Shown one piece after another: positions 24,980 to 33,411 of a stretch of 64,000 nt of DNA (the first letter of the stretch is position 1; every line of letters begins with the position of its first letter). A program made the position numbers and the translations under genes. This DNA is from an uncultured Clostridia bacterium (lineage in GTDB: Bacteria > Bacillota > Clostridia > Lachnospirales > Anaerotignaceae): NCBI GenBank assembly GCA_910583755.1, contig CAJTZO010000003.1, positions 1 to 64,000 of the forward strand, in the 5' to 3' direction. Under the pieces are notes generated by a model. That model saw only the letters and a list, made by a program, of their open reading frames with translations, searched no databases and was not told the origin of the DNA.

Positions 24980-25172
24980 GTTTGTCAAAAAGTTAAAGTC
25001 TTGGGCTTTGCCCAAACCCACCAACTTTTTTGGAAAAAAGTTGGACAAAAAACTTTATTTTTTGTGAACGGAATAAAATGAAAAATTTTTATTTTAATGG
25101 TATTCTGTTGCAGCAGCGAAACGAAAGTTTCGCACAAAAGTTCTTTGCTTACTTTCTTTCAAGAAAGTAAGA
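24979..25172 (+). repeat. Tandem element I: family-1 left half joined to a family-2 module
   Basis: 24979-25060 repeats hairpins I and II of copy H almost base for base (GTCTTGGGCTTTGCCCAAAC, then CCAACTTTTTTGG). From about 25101 it is a family-2 module: CTGTTGCAGCAGCGAAAC, GAAAC/GTTTC hairpin, AAAAGTTCTTTGCTT and a perfect 11-bp stem CTTACTTTCTT/AAGAAAGTAAG (25148-25171) that encodes the end of the convergent radical SAM gene. Confidence 0.82.
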
Positions 25173-26066
25173 ACCTTGTTGAATGTTTCTTTGTTTTAGC
25201 GTTTTGTGTATAGTATTAAGCACCACTCTTTTTTTGGTACTCCATAAAGGAGAAAGAAGTTTGTTTTTGTTTCCGTCTCCTGTTAATCTATGGATAACGA
25301 TATCTGGACGAAGATGTGCGATACAATCACAAACAATGTCAACATATTCTTCTAAGGATAGGGTTTTAAATTTTCCTTGCTGATAATAGGCTGCAAGGTC
25401 TGTATCTTCTAATACATGAAGTAATTGCAGTTTTATACCTTGAATGGGAAACCGGTTGAGATATTCAATAGTAGTTAACATATCCTGCTTTGTTTCATGA
25501 GGGAGTCCTAAAATAATATGTACTACAATTTCTATATTTTGTTGTGCCAATTTTGAAACTGCATTTTCAAAGACTGTGTTCGGATAACCTCGACGAATCA
25601 ATGAAATAGAAGAAGGTTTAATGGTTTGTAAACCTAGTTCTACCCAGAGAGCCGTTTTTTGATTTAATTCTGATAAAAGAGTGATAACATCATCTCCTAA
25701 ACAGTCCGGGCGGGTAGCAATCGAAATTCCTACCACATCCTCACAAGTAATTGCCTGTTCATAAACAGATTTTAAAACTGGAACAGGTGCATAGGTATTG
25801 GTAAATGCTTGAAAATAGGCAATATAGCAGGGAGATTGTCCCTGCCATTTTTTTTGTTTTTTCCCTTGTTGTATTTGTTCTGTAATACTCCCTTTCACTG
25901 TAAAATCGCCAGAGCCTTCCCTACAAAAGAAACAACCCCTTGTATCTAATGTTCCATCGCGATTAGGACAAGTAAAACCTGCATCTAATGAAATTTTGAC
26001 TGCTTTTTTTCCAAATCGTTCTTGATAGGCTCGATTTAGACTGTAATAGGGCTTTTCGTCTATCAT
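25149..26066 (-). CDS. Radical SAM protein, TIGR01212/YtqA type
   Basis: Radical SAM enzyme of unreported substrate. The 4Fe-4S site is CPNRDGTLDTRGCFFC (Cys33, Cys45, Cys48), an atypical CX11CX2C spacing characteristic of this family; LGLQTIKPSSISLIRRGY and VVHIILGLPHETKQDM follow. 305 aa. The last residues (SYFLERK) and the TAA stop are encoded by the hairpin of the adjoining family-2 repeat, so the native C terminus may have been replaced. It overlaps the upstream gene by 4 bp (ATGA). Confidence 0.92.
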   Translation of the reverse strand: MIDEKPYYSLNRAYQERFGKKAVKISLDAGFTCPNRDGTLDTRGCFFCREGSGDFTVKGSITEQIQQGKKQKKWQGQSPCYIAYFQAFTNTYAPVPVLKSVYEQAITCEDVVGISIATRPDCLGDDVITLLSELNQKTALWVELGLQTIKPSSISLIRRGYPNTVFENAVSKLAQQNIEIVVHIILGLPHETKQDMLTTIEYLNRFPIQGIKLQLLHVLEDTDLAAYYQQGKFKTLSLEEYVDIVCDCIAHLRPDIVIHRLTGDGNKNKLLSPLWSTKKRVVLNTIHKTLKQRNIQQGSYFLERK

Positions 26067-26485
26067 ATTGGTTCCTTTCTTAAAATAGTACGATTTTTTT
26101 TTCGGAGCGTTTTACAGGTTTGTAAAATATGCTCCCATTGTATTTTATTTGTAATAGAAAATAAATGTAGTAAAAAATCATTTTTACAACTTTCAATAAA
26201 GCCGCGCCGAAGTGCTTCCATTTTTTCAATATCATCTGACTGACAAGAAGAAATAAAAAGAGAAAAACTGTTATCTGTCAGTGCAAAAGGAATACAATGT
26301 TCTAATTTATTTAAAATAACTCCTATCGTTTCCCCATTAGAGCAAGATAATTGATTTAAAAAAGAATAAAAACATTCATTATTAATAAAAACAATATTTT
26401 GAATGATTTGTTTTGATTTATCTAAAGTTTCTTTCATAATGTATAATGATTGTATCATTTCCGCTTCTGTAATGGGCACACACAA
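26063..26485 (-). CDS. Hypothetical protein, 140 aa
   Basis: Not recognised. Probably starts at TTG 26485, with GGAGG 8 bp upstream. Predicted mostly helical, with Ser/Cys-rich loops (NQLSCSNGETIG, LFISSCQSDD) and a basic tail (LRKKNRTILRKEPI); no membrane segment. Coupled to the radical SAM gene by a 4-bp overlap, which suggests joint expression. Function unknown. Confidence 0.65.
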   Translation of the reverse strand: MCVPITEAEMIQSLYIMKETLDKSKQIIQNIVFINNECFYSFLNQLSCSNGETIGVILNKLEHCIPFALTDNSFSLFISSCQSDDIEKMEALRRGFIESCKNDFLLHLFSITNKIQWEHILQTCKTLRKKNRTILRKEPI

Positions 26486-26530
26486 TTTTTTTGCCTCCTT
26501 TTCTTTTTTCTAAAAGGTAAAGACCTAAGA

Positions 26531-26579
26531 GACTTCCCTATTATCATAGGGAATTGAAAGTCTGAAGGTTTAACAGACT
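26531..26579 (-). other. Possible structured leader upstream of the 26063-26485 gene
   Basis: Two adjacent hairpins: CCCTAT/ATAGGG with GACTT/AAGTC flanks (26531-26562), and AGTCT/AGACT (26559-26579). They share the AGTC block, so the pairings compete. No family is recognised. A weaker hairpin TTTTTGATA/TATCAAAAA at 26597-26618 may end the upstream gene. Confidence 0.35.
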
Positions 26580-26631
26580 GTGATTAATATGTGATGTTTT
26601 TGATAAAAATATCAAAAAAGTTTTTACCAAA

Positions 26632-27717
26632 TCATTCTATGAATGTCTTTAACTCTTTTAATAAGTAAGTATTTTGTTCTGGCAAAAGAATGCAAAAACG
26701 TAAAAAAGTATCATCTAAAAAGGTAAAAGAAGAAGCATCTCTAATCAATAATTTTTTTTGTATCAATATTTCAAAGAGTTGATGAGAGTCTATTTTATTT
26801 GTTTGTAGTTTAAGCAATATAAAATTAGAACTAGAGTCATAAACAGTGATGTGCTTCCATTTTTTTAATTCTGTAATACAACGTTTTCTTTCTGTAGAAA
26901 TTAATTCTTTTGTTTGTTGTATAAATTGTTTGTCAGAGAAAAGAAGTTCTCCTGCAAAAGCAGCAATGCTGTTAACGCTCCAAGGGTCTTGATATTGTTT
27001 TAATGTTTTTAAAAAGGTTTCATTACTGGAAACAGCATACCCTAGACGTAACCCCGGCGCAGCAAAAAATTTTGATGTACCACGAATAACAAATAAATTA
27101 TCAAACTTTTTGGTTAGAGGAATGGCACAATATTGCTCTAAGTTGTCACAAAATTCCATATATGTTTCGTCTATCATTACAGCAGTGTTATTTGTTTTGC
27201 AGTGTTCTACTATTTTTTCTAATTGTTTTGTACTTACTACAGTTCCTGTAGGATTATTGGGATTGCAAAGAATAAAAAGTCCTATTTCTGATGTTAATGC
27301 AGTCAGTAACTTTGGTAAGTTGATACAAAAATGGTCTTTTTCTTCTAATGCAAAATAGTGGTAATTGCTGCCACAAAGTTCTGCTTCTCTTTCATATTCT
27401 GAATAAGCAGGACCCACAATTAACGTTTGCTGTGCTTGTGTTGTTTTGATAAAAGTAGAAATCAATTCTGTAGAACCATTTCCTACAACAATATGCTCAA
27501 AATCAGCACCTGTATAATTTGCAATAGCTTTTCTAAGTGTTGTATAATTTTTGTCAGGGTAGACAGAAAGAATATCTAAATTTTGTACTAAGCTTTTTTT
27601 GACACTTGCAGGAAATCCAAAAGGGTTGATGTTTCCACTAAAATCAATAATTTCTTTTTTGGGGATATGGTATTGTTTTTCAATAGCGTTTAAATCGCCA
27701 CCATGTTGATGTATCAT
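26632..27717 (-). CDS. PLP-dependent aminotransferase, CobD-like (threonine-phosphate decarboxylase)
   Basis: Fold-type I PLP enzyme, 361 aa. The opening IHQHGGDLNAIEKQYHIP and IIDFSGNINPFGFP are typical of CobD, which makes aminopropanol phosphate for the cobalamin nucleotide loop; the PLP lysine is Lys216 in RGTSKFFAAPGLRLGY, with CNPNNPTG and MIDETYMEF upstream. No other cobalamin genes are present, and histidinol-phosphate aminotransferase is the close alternative. GAAGG precedes the start; it lies 18 bp after the 514-aa gene. Confidence 0.82.
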   Translation of the reverse strand: MIHQHGGDLNAIEKQYHIPKKEIIDFSGNINPFGFPASVKKSLVQNLDILSVYPDKNYTTLRKAIANYTGADFEHIVVGNGSTELISTFIKTTQAQQTLIVGPAYSEYEREAELCGSNYHYFALEEKDHFCINLPKLLTALTSEIGLFILCNPNNPTGTVVSTKQLEKIVEHCKTNNTAVMIDETYMEFCDNLEQYCAIPLTKKFDNLFVIRGTSKFFAAPGLRLGYAVSSNETFLKTLKQYQDPWSVNSIAAFAGELLFSDKQFIQQTKELISTERKRCITELKKWKHITVYDSSSNFILLKLQTNKIDSHQLFEILIQKKLLIRDASSFTFLDDTFLRFCILLPEQNTYLLKELKTFIE

Positions 27718-27735
27718 TTTTTTTCCTTCTTTCTA

Positions 27736-29280
27736 TTAATCAATATCAAATGGTTCTAATTTCATTTTATGGCTTTGTTTTCTTAAACGTGGATATAAAA
27801 TAAAAGGAATTTGTTTTTGTTTTGGTAAAAATTCCAGTTTTAATTGTCTTGAGTTATCTTTATCTGGTGTAAAATAGAGAACATCTCCAGCGGAAAAAGG
27901 GGAAGGTAAAAAAGGAGAAGACTTTTGACTTTTATGTTTTAAAGGGCTGCCTTGGAAAAAAGGGAAACTATTTTTGTGCTCTGCTGTTACACTATACATC
28001 GAAATCTCTGTTAAATCAAAGATAGAACAAATTTCTGTACAAATATCGTATAAGGTAGCATTATCTAACAGTTCAATGATTTTCCAATATTCAGGATGCC
28101 TTACAATCGAAATTTTAATAGGGCATACAGGCGTATTAAGGTCAATACCTTGCTCTTGCATAATATTTTCGAATAAGTTAATTTCTGCGTGACGAATAAT
28201 AGCATCTAAAATTTGGGGAAAATTTAAGCGAACTGGTAAGGGCTGTTTTTCTTCTCTTTTTCCTAAAACTGTTTCGCCAATGGATGTTAAGTCAAATACA
28301 GAGCAAGGCGAATACAGCTCTGACTCTAAAGAACATTTTGCTACAACTAAATTTGAAATGCGGTTTAATGTAGTGACAAAGTAAAAAGGCAAATAATAAA
28401 TTGGTTGTATAATTTGCAAAAAATCTCCAAGTGGTGTTAAAAACCATTTGTCCAACAGTATACCCATGTAAAAAAAGGAGGAGGCAATCGTAGCTTCTTC
28501 TTCTGTAAAAGATTCTACTGAAGGAACTTCCCATATTTGGGAGATATCAATATCAACAATCTCATAAAATTTAATAAAAATGTCTTCTATGTCCATATTA
28601 CTTTTTAAAAAATTATAAAACAAACTTTTTGTAAAATATCCCGGGTCTGCACCAACCGCATCAGTAATTTCATAGCAGGCAGTGGTTAAAATAACATCAA
28701 TGATATGGGATAAAATTTCTTGTGTAGTTTTTTTAAAAAAATCTTGTGCTTTTGGGTGAGGCTGTATCCGTACAGTGTGTATGGCGGATAAAGGAACTAA
28801 AAATTCCATGTTGTATAAAAGCAAGATTAAATAGTGTAAGTATTCCTTTTCTTGTCTTGAAATTTGCTTTAACAAGTTATTTTTATCCTGTTCCAAAAAG
28901 TCTCCTGTTTCAGACATTTCACAATCCGGTGAACAGTATTTTAATATAATTTTTAAATCTTCTATCAAAGGGTGTTTTTCCAAAGAATATTCTAAAAGGT
29001 TGTATTGGAACATTCCTGTTTTATCTAAAGTCATAACATAACTGTATACATTCTCTTTTGGAAGTTCTTTTAAAAAATCAATACGGAAAGCAACAGAAGG
29101 CGATAATGTTGTTTCTGGAATCAAAGCAGAAACATACCACTTGCGAAATAAAGCAGGTGCAATATCCAATAAAGCAGGTTGTACTTCTGTATCCATATGA
29201 TGGTACACTTCAAAAAAACTTTTACTGAAAAGGTCTAAAAGTTGCGTATGATTTTTTTGAAAAGGTGAATAATTCTTCAT
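27736..29280 (-). CDS. Unknown protein, 514 aa, with possible pRiA4b ORF-3-like C-terminal domain
   Basis: No confident family. Starts at ATG 29280 (GGAGA upstream) rather than the longer frame to 29313. Residues 1-370 are mostly helical and soluble. From about 395, the pattern ISIVRHPEYWKIIELL, TLYDICTEICSIFDL and GDVLYFTPD recalls the plasmid pRiA4b ORF-3-like fold (metabolite- or nucleic-acid-linked, function obscure); this is inference from pattern. Probably co-transcribed with the CobD-like gene. Confidence 0.65.
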   Translation of the reverse strand: MKNYSPFQKNHTQLLDLFSKSFFEVYHHMDTEVQPALLDIAPALFRKWYVSALIPETTLSPSVAFRIDFLKELPKENVYSYVMTLDKTGMFQYNLLEYSLEKHPLIEDLKIILKYCSPDCEMSETGDFLEQDKNNLLKQISRQEKEYLHYLILLLYNMEFLVPLSAIHTVRIQPHPKAQDFFKKTTQEILSHIIDVILTTACYEITDAVGADPGYFTKSLFYNFLKSNMDIEDIFIKFYEIVDIDISQIWEVPSVESFTEEEATIASSFFYMGILLDKWFLTPLGDFLQIIQPIYYLPFYFVTTLNRISNLVVAKCSLESELYSPCSVFDLTSIGETVLGKREEKQPLPVRLNFPQILDAIIRHAEINLFENIMQEQGIDLNTPVCPIKISIVRHPEYWKIIELLDNATLYDICTEICSIFDLTEISMYSVTAEHKNSFPFFQGSPLKHKSQKSSPFLPSPFSAGDVLYFTPDKDNSRQLKLEFLPKQKQIPFILYPRLRKQSHKMKLEPFDID

Positions 29281-29664
29281 AGCAATTCTCCTATTCTGCT
29301 GACATAAAGTCATATCGGTTGCTTATTGGTATTATAGTATTATAACAAAAAAAAAGATATTTTAAAAGAAAAGCATGAAAAAAAGTTTATTTTGTAAAAA
29401 AATGAAAGAATGTTTTCTATTCTTACCATATAAATTATTAATTTGTCACAAAAATAAAATCTTTTATCAATTTATTTTACAATTTATTTTGATTGATAGT
29501 TTAAAATTTTTCTTTTTTTGTTTTAAGAAAAATTTTTTTTAATTGTTTGGGAATGAAAGTCAAGCTTTTTTATCTCCTTTCAAAAAAAGAAGTTCTTTTT
29601 TGATTGTTTGGCGCATAGACTGTAAGTAGGGGCTATTAGCTTATGAAAGGAGACGATAGAAAAA
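29281..29664. other. Long AT-rich divergent intergenic region
   Basis: No gene or repeat-family copy is seen. TATAAT-like boxes near 29329-29345 on the minus strand could serve the 514-aa gene. Toward spoIIP, CATAGACT at 29614-29621 resembles a sigma-E -10 element but I see no convincing -35. Poly-A/T tracts (AAAATTTTTC/GAAAAATTTTTT near 29503-29540) can form a weak hairpin. Confidence 0.4.
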
Positions 29665-30744
29665 ATGGGTTATCGGCAACAATCCCAATTAAAAAAAATT
29701 ATTGCACAAAGTGTCATTGGATTTTTTGCCTGTTTTATCCTATCCGCTTTTTTGGTAAGCAAAAAAATGACTTTTATACAGGAAGCTGTTCCTACAACAG
29801 CAGAAACAACCCTGCCAATAAGCCAATTTTTTAGTCAAGATGATAGTAAAGATGAAAAAAATCCAGAACTAGTGCAGGAAATTTCAGAAAACATCATCGG
29901 CTTTGATGATATTACATATCAGGAGACAGAAAAGACAACTCCAAAAACAACAACAAAAGTAACACCAGAATTATTAAAACAAATGGAAAATGTAGATTTT
30001 TTAAAACAAAATTATTATTTAGTGGATTCTCGTACTGCTTTGCTAGATGGTGATATTAAGCCACAACAGTTTTTAGAGAAGGATTTTTCCATTGATAATA
30101 ACGGACAAGAACCCAAAGTATTAATATTTCATACCCATTCCACAGAGGGATTTATAGATAGTGATATGTCAAAAGATATGAGTGAGGGGATTTGGGGAGT
30201 AGGAGAAGAACTAAAAAATATTTTAGAAAATAAATATGGTATTTCTGTACTCCATGACATAGGAAGATATGATATTGTAGATGGAAAAGGGAAAATCATA
30301 GGGGCTTACGAACGAATGGAACCACCTATTCAAAAAATATTAAACGAAAATCCCAGTATACAAGTTGTCATTGATATGCACCGGGATGGGCTGCCTGAAA
30401 ATGTGCATTTAGTTACGAATATTAATGGAAAACAATGTGCTAAAATCATGTTTTTTAATGGTATGTGTCGCTTAAATAAAGATGGTATACCACAACCTAC
30501 TGCGGGACTTTCTAATGAAAATTTAGAAGATAATTTAGCATTTAGTTTGCAAATGCAGACAACAGCGCAATCTCTGTTTCCAGATTTTACACGAAGAATC
30601 TATCTTCATGCCTATCGCTATAGTCTGCACATGAAGGCACGTTCTCTGTTGATAGAAGTAGGTAGTCAAATGAATACCAAAGAAGAAGCACGCAATGCAA
30701 TGGAACCCTTAGCAGAAGTTTTGGCAAGTGTTATAAAACCTTGA
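29665..30744 (+). CDS. spoIIP: Stage II sporulation protein P
   Basis: Membrane-anchored cell-wall amidase that, with SpoIID and SpoIIM, drives engulfment in the mother cell. One N-terminal membrane segment (about 12-31), a variable linker, then the SpoIIP amidase domain: LIFHTHSTEGFID with the zinc His pair, VVIDMHRDGLPE, NLAFSLQMQTTAQ and LLIEVGSQMNTKEEA. 359 aa. GAAAGGAGA precedes the start. Its usual neighbour gpr is absent; spoIID is 12 kb away on the other strand. Confidence 0.93.
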   Translation: MGYRQQSQLKKIIAQSVIGFFACFILSAFLVSKKMTFIQEAVPTTAETTLPISQFFSQDDSKDEKNPELVQEISENIIGFDDITYQETEKTTPKTTTKVTPELLKQMENVDFLKQNYYLVDSRTALLDGDIKPQQFLEKDFSIDNNGQEPKVLIFHTHSTEGFIDSDMSKDMSEGIWGVGEELKNILENKYGISVLHDIGRYDIVDGKGKIIGAYERMEPPIQKILNENPSIQVVIDMHRDGLPENVHLVTNINGKQCAKIMFFNGMCRLNKDGIPQPTAGLSNENLEDNLAFSLQMQTTAQSLFPDFTRRIYLHAYRYSLHMKARSLLIEVGSQMNTKEEARNAMEPLAEVLASVIKP

Positions 30745-30763
30745 GCGTATTTGTTTATGTTTT

Positions 30764-30794
30764 ACTCCGGTCAATGCAAAATGCAGACCGGAGT
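30764..30794. terminator. Bidirectional terminator, spoIIP and FtsW-like gene
   Basis: ACTCCGG/CCGGAGT stem with an inner TGCA/TGCA pairing, between two convergent genes. Confidence 0.7.
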
Positions 30795-30796
30795 TC

Positions 30797-32218
30797 TTAC
30801 AGTCTTTTTTTTCTTTTAGAAGGAAGTGGAATAGAAATATTAATATCGTTTTCCGAAAAAGTAATGAAAGTCTTTTTTTCCACTTTAATGCAGTTGTCTG
30901 TTGTGACAGCACCAGTACGAAAAACAGAAAGCAAAATGCCCATTAAAATAAAAAACATAATATTTGCACTACCACTATAAGAGAAAAAAGGAATTTCCAA
31001 AGGGTTAATATCAACCAAAAGACCACTGCTAAAAATAAGGTTCCAGAGCATTGTAAATACAATGGTCAAAAGCACTGAAAATGCTGTCATGGAACCTAGT
31101 TGACTTTTTTGCTTCCATGCTAATAGAAATCCTTTTCCAATAAAAAAGCAATATATCACCAAAAAAATGATAAAAATAATCCAACCACTATAATATAAAA
31201 TATAAGCGGTAAAATAATCTTTTGTTAATACCATAGGCAGTTGTATAAAATCCCCTTTTGGTGTATAAAACAATTCTCCCATACCAAACAAAGAAGCCCC
31301 TTTTAAATTATTTTGTAATATTTCCATGGAATAAGTTTGTTCTGTCCCTTTTATAATATCAAAAATTCTGATTAGTCTATTATGAAAATATGATATAAGA
31401 AAAGAAAAATATATTGTTATGATTGTTGTTGGGAGTAAAAATAGCAATAAAGCAAAACTTTTTTTAACAGCAAACCAATTTTTACAAATACTCATTACAA
31501 TCAACAGCACACTTACCATAGCAATAACAAGAATAACAGCATTATTTCCTTTATTAAGGGAAAGAAAAGCTGGTGGTAAAAAAGACGCTCCACATAATAA
31601 AATTGCATGGTAAGATTTTCCACGGCAATCATATAATAAACCAATTAATATCACTGGAAAAAGATATAACAAAGAAGGAATTTTAAACGTACCAAATGGT
31701 ACATCAATATAAGCCAAAGCACCATTTACACTAATTCCCAAAAAAGTTAAGTAAATGTGTACGAATATCATTATAGTAAGATACAACAGATAAATTTTTT
31801 GAGAATGATTCGCTAGTATGGTGAAATCTACATAATAAACTGCTATCATAACCAAAATACCAAATAAGATACTAAGTATCATAGGAACACTGATAAAATG
31901 TTCATAGTGAGAAACAGGATTATTTTGCTGTACTATAAAACGTATTCCTAGATTAAAGCAAGAAAAAACAATAATAAATACAATAAAACTCCATTCTAAT
32001 TTTGGGCGGTGTACTCTATCTAATTTTGTTCCAATAGTAACAGGGTCACCCATTTCTGCAATCGCTTTTTGCATTGCTGTTTGTTCATCCATACCACTGA
32101 ATACAAAGGCTTCTGCTTGGTCATTAATATGGTCTTTTAATTCTTTTTTGACAAAAGAGTGCGCTTTTTGAAAGCGAATTTGTTCACAAACGGTATCTAA
32201 ATAGTCCTTAATAAGCAA
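30797..32218 (-). CDS. FtsW/RodA/SpoVE-like protein with N-terminal permease-prefix domain
   Basis: 473 aa. Residues 1-65 form a cytoplasmic helical prefix (KELKDHINDQAEAFVFSGM, MQKAIAEMGDPVTIGTKLD) seen in PadR-controlled membrane proteins; from residue 72 there are about ten membrane segments of the SEDS glycosyltransferase family. The conserved extracellular Asp is kept (VLTKDYFTAYILYYSGW), though the usual nearby Glu is not; the late motif PFFSYSGSANIMFFI matches PFISYGGS. It overlaps the PadR gene by 11 bp. Probable envelope polymerase or modified relative, repressed by PadR. Confidence 0.85.
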   Translation of the reverse strand: MLIKDYLDTVCEQIRFQKAHSFVKKELKDHINDQAEAFVFSGMDEQTAMQKAIAEMGDPVTIGTKLDRVHRPKLEWSFIVFIIVFSCFNLGIRFIVQQNNPVSHYEHFISVPMILSILFGILVMIAVYYVDFTILANHSQKIYLLYLTIMIFVHIYLTFLGISVNGALAYIDVPFGTFKIPSLLYLFPVILIGLLYDCRGKSYHAILLCGASFLPPAFLSLNKGNNAVILVIAMVSVLLIVMSICKNWFAVKKSFALLLFLLPTTIITIYFSFLISYFHNRLIRIFDIIKGTEQTYSMEILQNNLKGASLFGMGELFYTPKGDFIQLPMVLTKDYFTAYILYYSGWIIFIIFLVIYCFFIGKGFLLAWKQKSQLGSMTAFSVLLTIVFTMLWNLIFSSGLLVDINPLEIPFFSYSGSANIMFFILMGILLSVFRTGAVTTDNCIKVEKKTFITFSENDINISIPLPSKRKKRL

Positions 32219-32546
32219 ATGCTGTACCTCCCTTCAATACTTTGTTGACAGCGGAACTGTATTGCTTCCATTCCTGTTTTTTTTCTTTGAGATGTCCTTT
32301 TCCTTTTTTGGTAATGCTATAATATTTTCTTTGTCTGCCATTGCTGCTTGCCTCGTAAGATGTTACAAAGCCTTTTTCTTCCATAGCATGGAGAAGTGGG
32401 TATAAGGTGCCTGCTTTTAAAGAAAAGGTATCATCTGATTTTTTTGCCAATTCCTCTATCATCATGTAGCCATACATGTCCTTTTCTTCTAATAATTTTA
32501 ATAAAAGCATTGTTGTAGAACCAGTTAATAAACTTTTGTCAATCAT
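32208..32546 (-). CDS. PadR-family transcriptional regulator
   Basis: 112-aa winged-helix regulator of the short PadR-s2 type (TTMLLLKLLEEKDMYGYMMI; SLKAGTLYPLLHAMEEKG; GRQRKYYSITKKGKGHL). AAGGAGG precedes the ATG. It is the first gene of a two-gene operon with the FtsW-like protein and is likely autoregulated through the paired sites at 32574-32613. Inducer unknown; many PadR-prefix-domain pairs respond to envelope-active compounds. Confidence 0.94.
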   Translation of the reverse strand: MIDKSLLTGSTTMLLLKLLEEKDMYGYMMIEELAKKSDDTFSLKAGTLYPLLHAMEEKGFVTSYEASSNGRQRKYYSITKKGKGHLKEKKQEWKQYSSAVNKVLKGGTAFAY

Positions 32547-32573
32547 ACAATTCCTCCTTCAAATAAAGATTTA

Positions 32574-32613
32574 ATATATCGATTATCTATATATATTATA
32601 TATCGACTATCTA
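32574..32613. promoter_or_regulatory. Two direct operator-like repeats over the padR promoter
   Basis: ATATATCGATTATCTA (32574-32589) and ATATATCGACTATCTA (32598-32613) differ at one base and are 24 bp apart centre to centre, overlapping the spacer, -10 and early transcribed region. Candidate PadR operators. Confidence 0.6.
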
Positions 32614-32623
32614 CCTATGTCAA
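32595..32623 (-). promoter_or_regulatory. Promoter of the padR-ftsW-like operon
   Basis: On the minus strand, TTGACA (plus 32618-32623) and TATAAT (plus 32595-32600) with 17-bp spacing, a consensus-strength promoter. Confidence 0.85.
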
Positions 32624-32683
32624 TCCTATTTTTGACAAAATGAGATAAGTATAAAAATACAATGTTTTCCGCATACTATTGTT

Positions 32684-33076
32684 ATGATAACAGGATTTTT
32701 TATTTATGGTATGTTAGGTTGGATGATGGAAATTGTATGGACAGGGCTTCATTCTCTGCTGAAAAAAGATTATTCTTTGATGGGGCAAACTTCCCTATGG
32801 ATGTTTCCTATTTATGGCATGGCAATTTTTTTGCAGCCATTATTTCTTTTTTTAGCAGAATTTCCTCCAGTGGTGAGAGGAGGGGTTTATATGCTTTGTA
32901 TCTACATGGCAGAATATGCCTCTGGTTGGGGATTACAACATTTTGCAGGAGTCTGTCCTTGGGACTATAGCCAATGTAAATATCAAGTCAATGGATTTAT
33001 CCGTTTGGATTATGCACCCGTATGGTTTGGTGTTGGTTTATTTTTTGAAAGTATTTTTTATCACTTTCTTTTTTGA
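32684..33076 (+). CDS. Putative membrane protein of the CmpB/PF06541-like family
   Basis: 130 aa with four hydrophobic segments. GWMMEIVWTGLHSLLKKDYSLMGQTSLWMFPIYG-type sequence (split here to GWMMEIVWTG and SLMGQTSLWMFPIYG), AEYASGWGLQHFAGVCPWDY and RLDYAPVWFGVGLFFE fit the putative ABC-transporter type IV family. No clear ribosome binding site precedes the ATG. The stop TGA lies inside a TTTCTTTTTTGAAAGAAA hairpin of the family-2 type, so the C terminus may be clipped. Confidence 0.78.
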   Translation: MITGFFIYGMLGWMMEIVWTGLHSLLKKDYSLMGQTSLWMFPIYGMAIFLQPLFLFLAEFPPVVRGGVYMLCIYMAEYASGWGLQHFAGVCPWDYSQCKYQVNGFIRLDYAPVWFGVGLFFESIFYHFLF

Positions 33077-33084
33077 AAGAAAGT
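33063..33084. terminator. Hairpin overlapping the stop of the 32684-33076 gene
   Basis: ACTTTCTTT/AAAGAAAGT, 9-bp stem and 4-base loop. It contains the TGA stop and abuts repeat copy J. Confidence 0.7.
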
Positions 33085-33236
33085 CAGTCTGTCAATAAAG
33101 TCTTTTTTTGTGGGTTTCACCCATACCCACCAACTTTTTTAAAAAAAGTTGGACAAAAAACTTATCAGGAAAAACTAGCGTTTTTCCTGATAAAATCAAT
33201 CCGCTAGTTTCGTATAAAGATTTTTTGATAAGCTGA
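33085..33236 (+). repeat. Family-1 element, copy J (internally deleted)
   Basis: Starts CAGTCTGTCAATAAAG and ends TTTTTTGATAAGCTGAG; hairpins I-III are present, half of hairpin IV and all of hairpin V are missing. The rest of the gap to ftsH (33237-33408) shows no gene. Confidence 0.88.
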
Positions 33237-33411
33237 GGAACTTCCGATTTTTTCCAAATTTATAATAAACCACATTTTGATAAGTGGAGTAAAATACTAA
33301 TTTTTACAAAAAAGTTTAAAGGAGTTGGAAGACAGATTCAGGATTTTCAGACAAGCATTGAAAAAGCACGTATGTTATTACATAAATGTATTGAAAAAAG
33401 GAAGGATAATG

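Noticed and set aside
33325..33411. Longer N terminus for FtsH
   Set aside because: The extension has no ribosome binding site, is not FtsH-like, and AAAAGGAAGG stands right before the internal ATGs.
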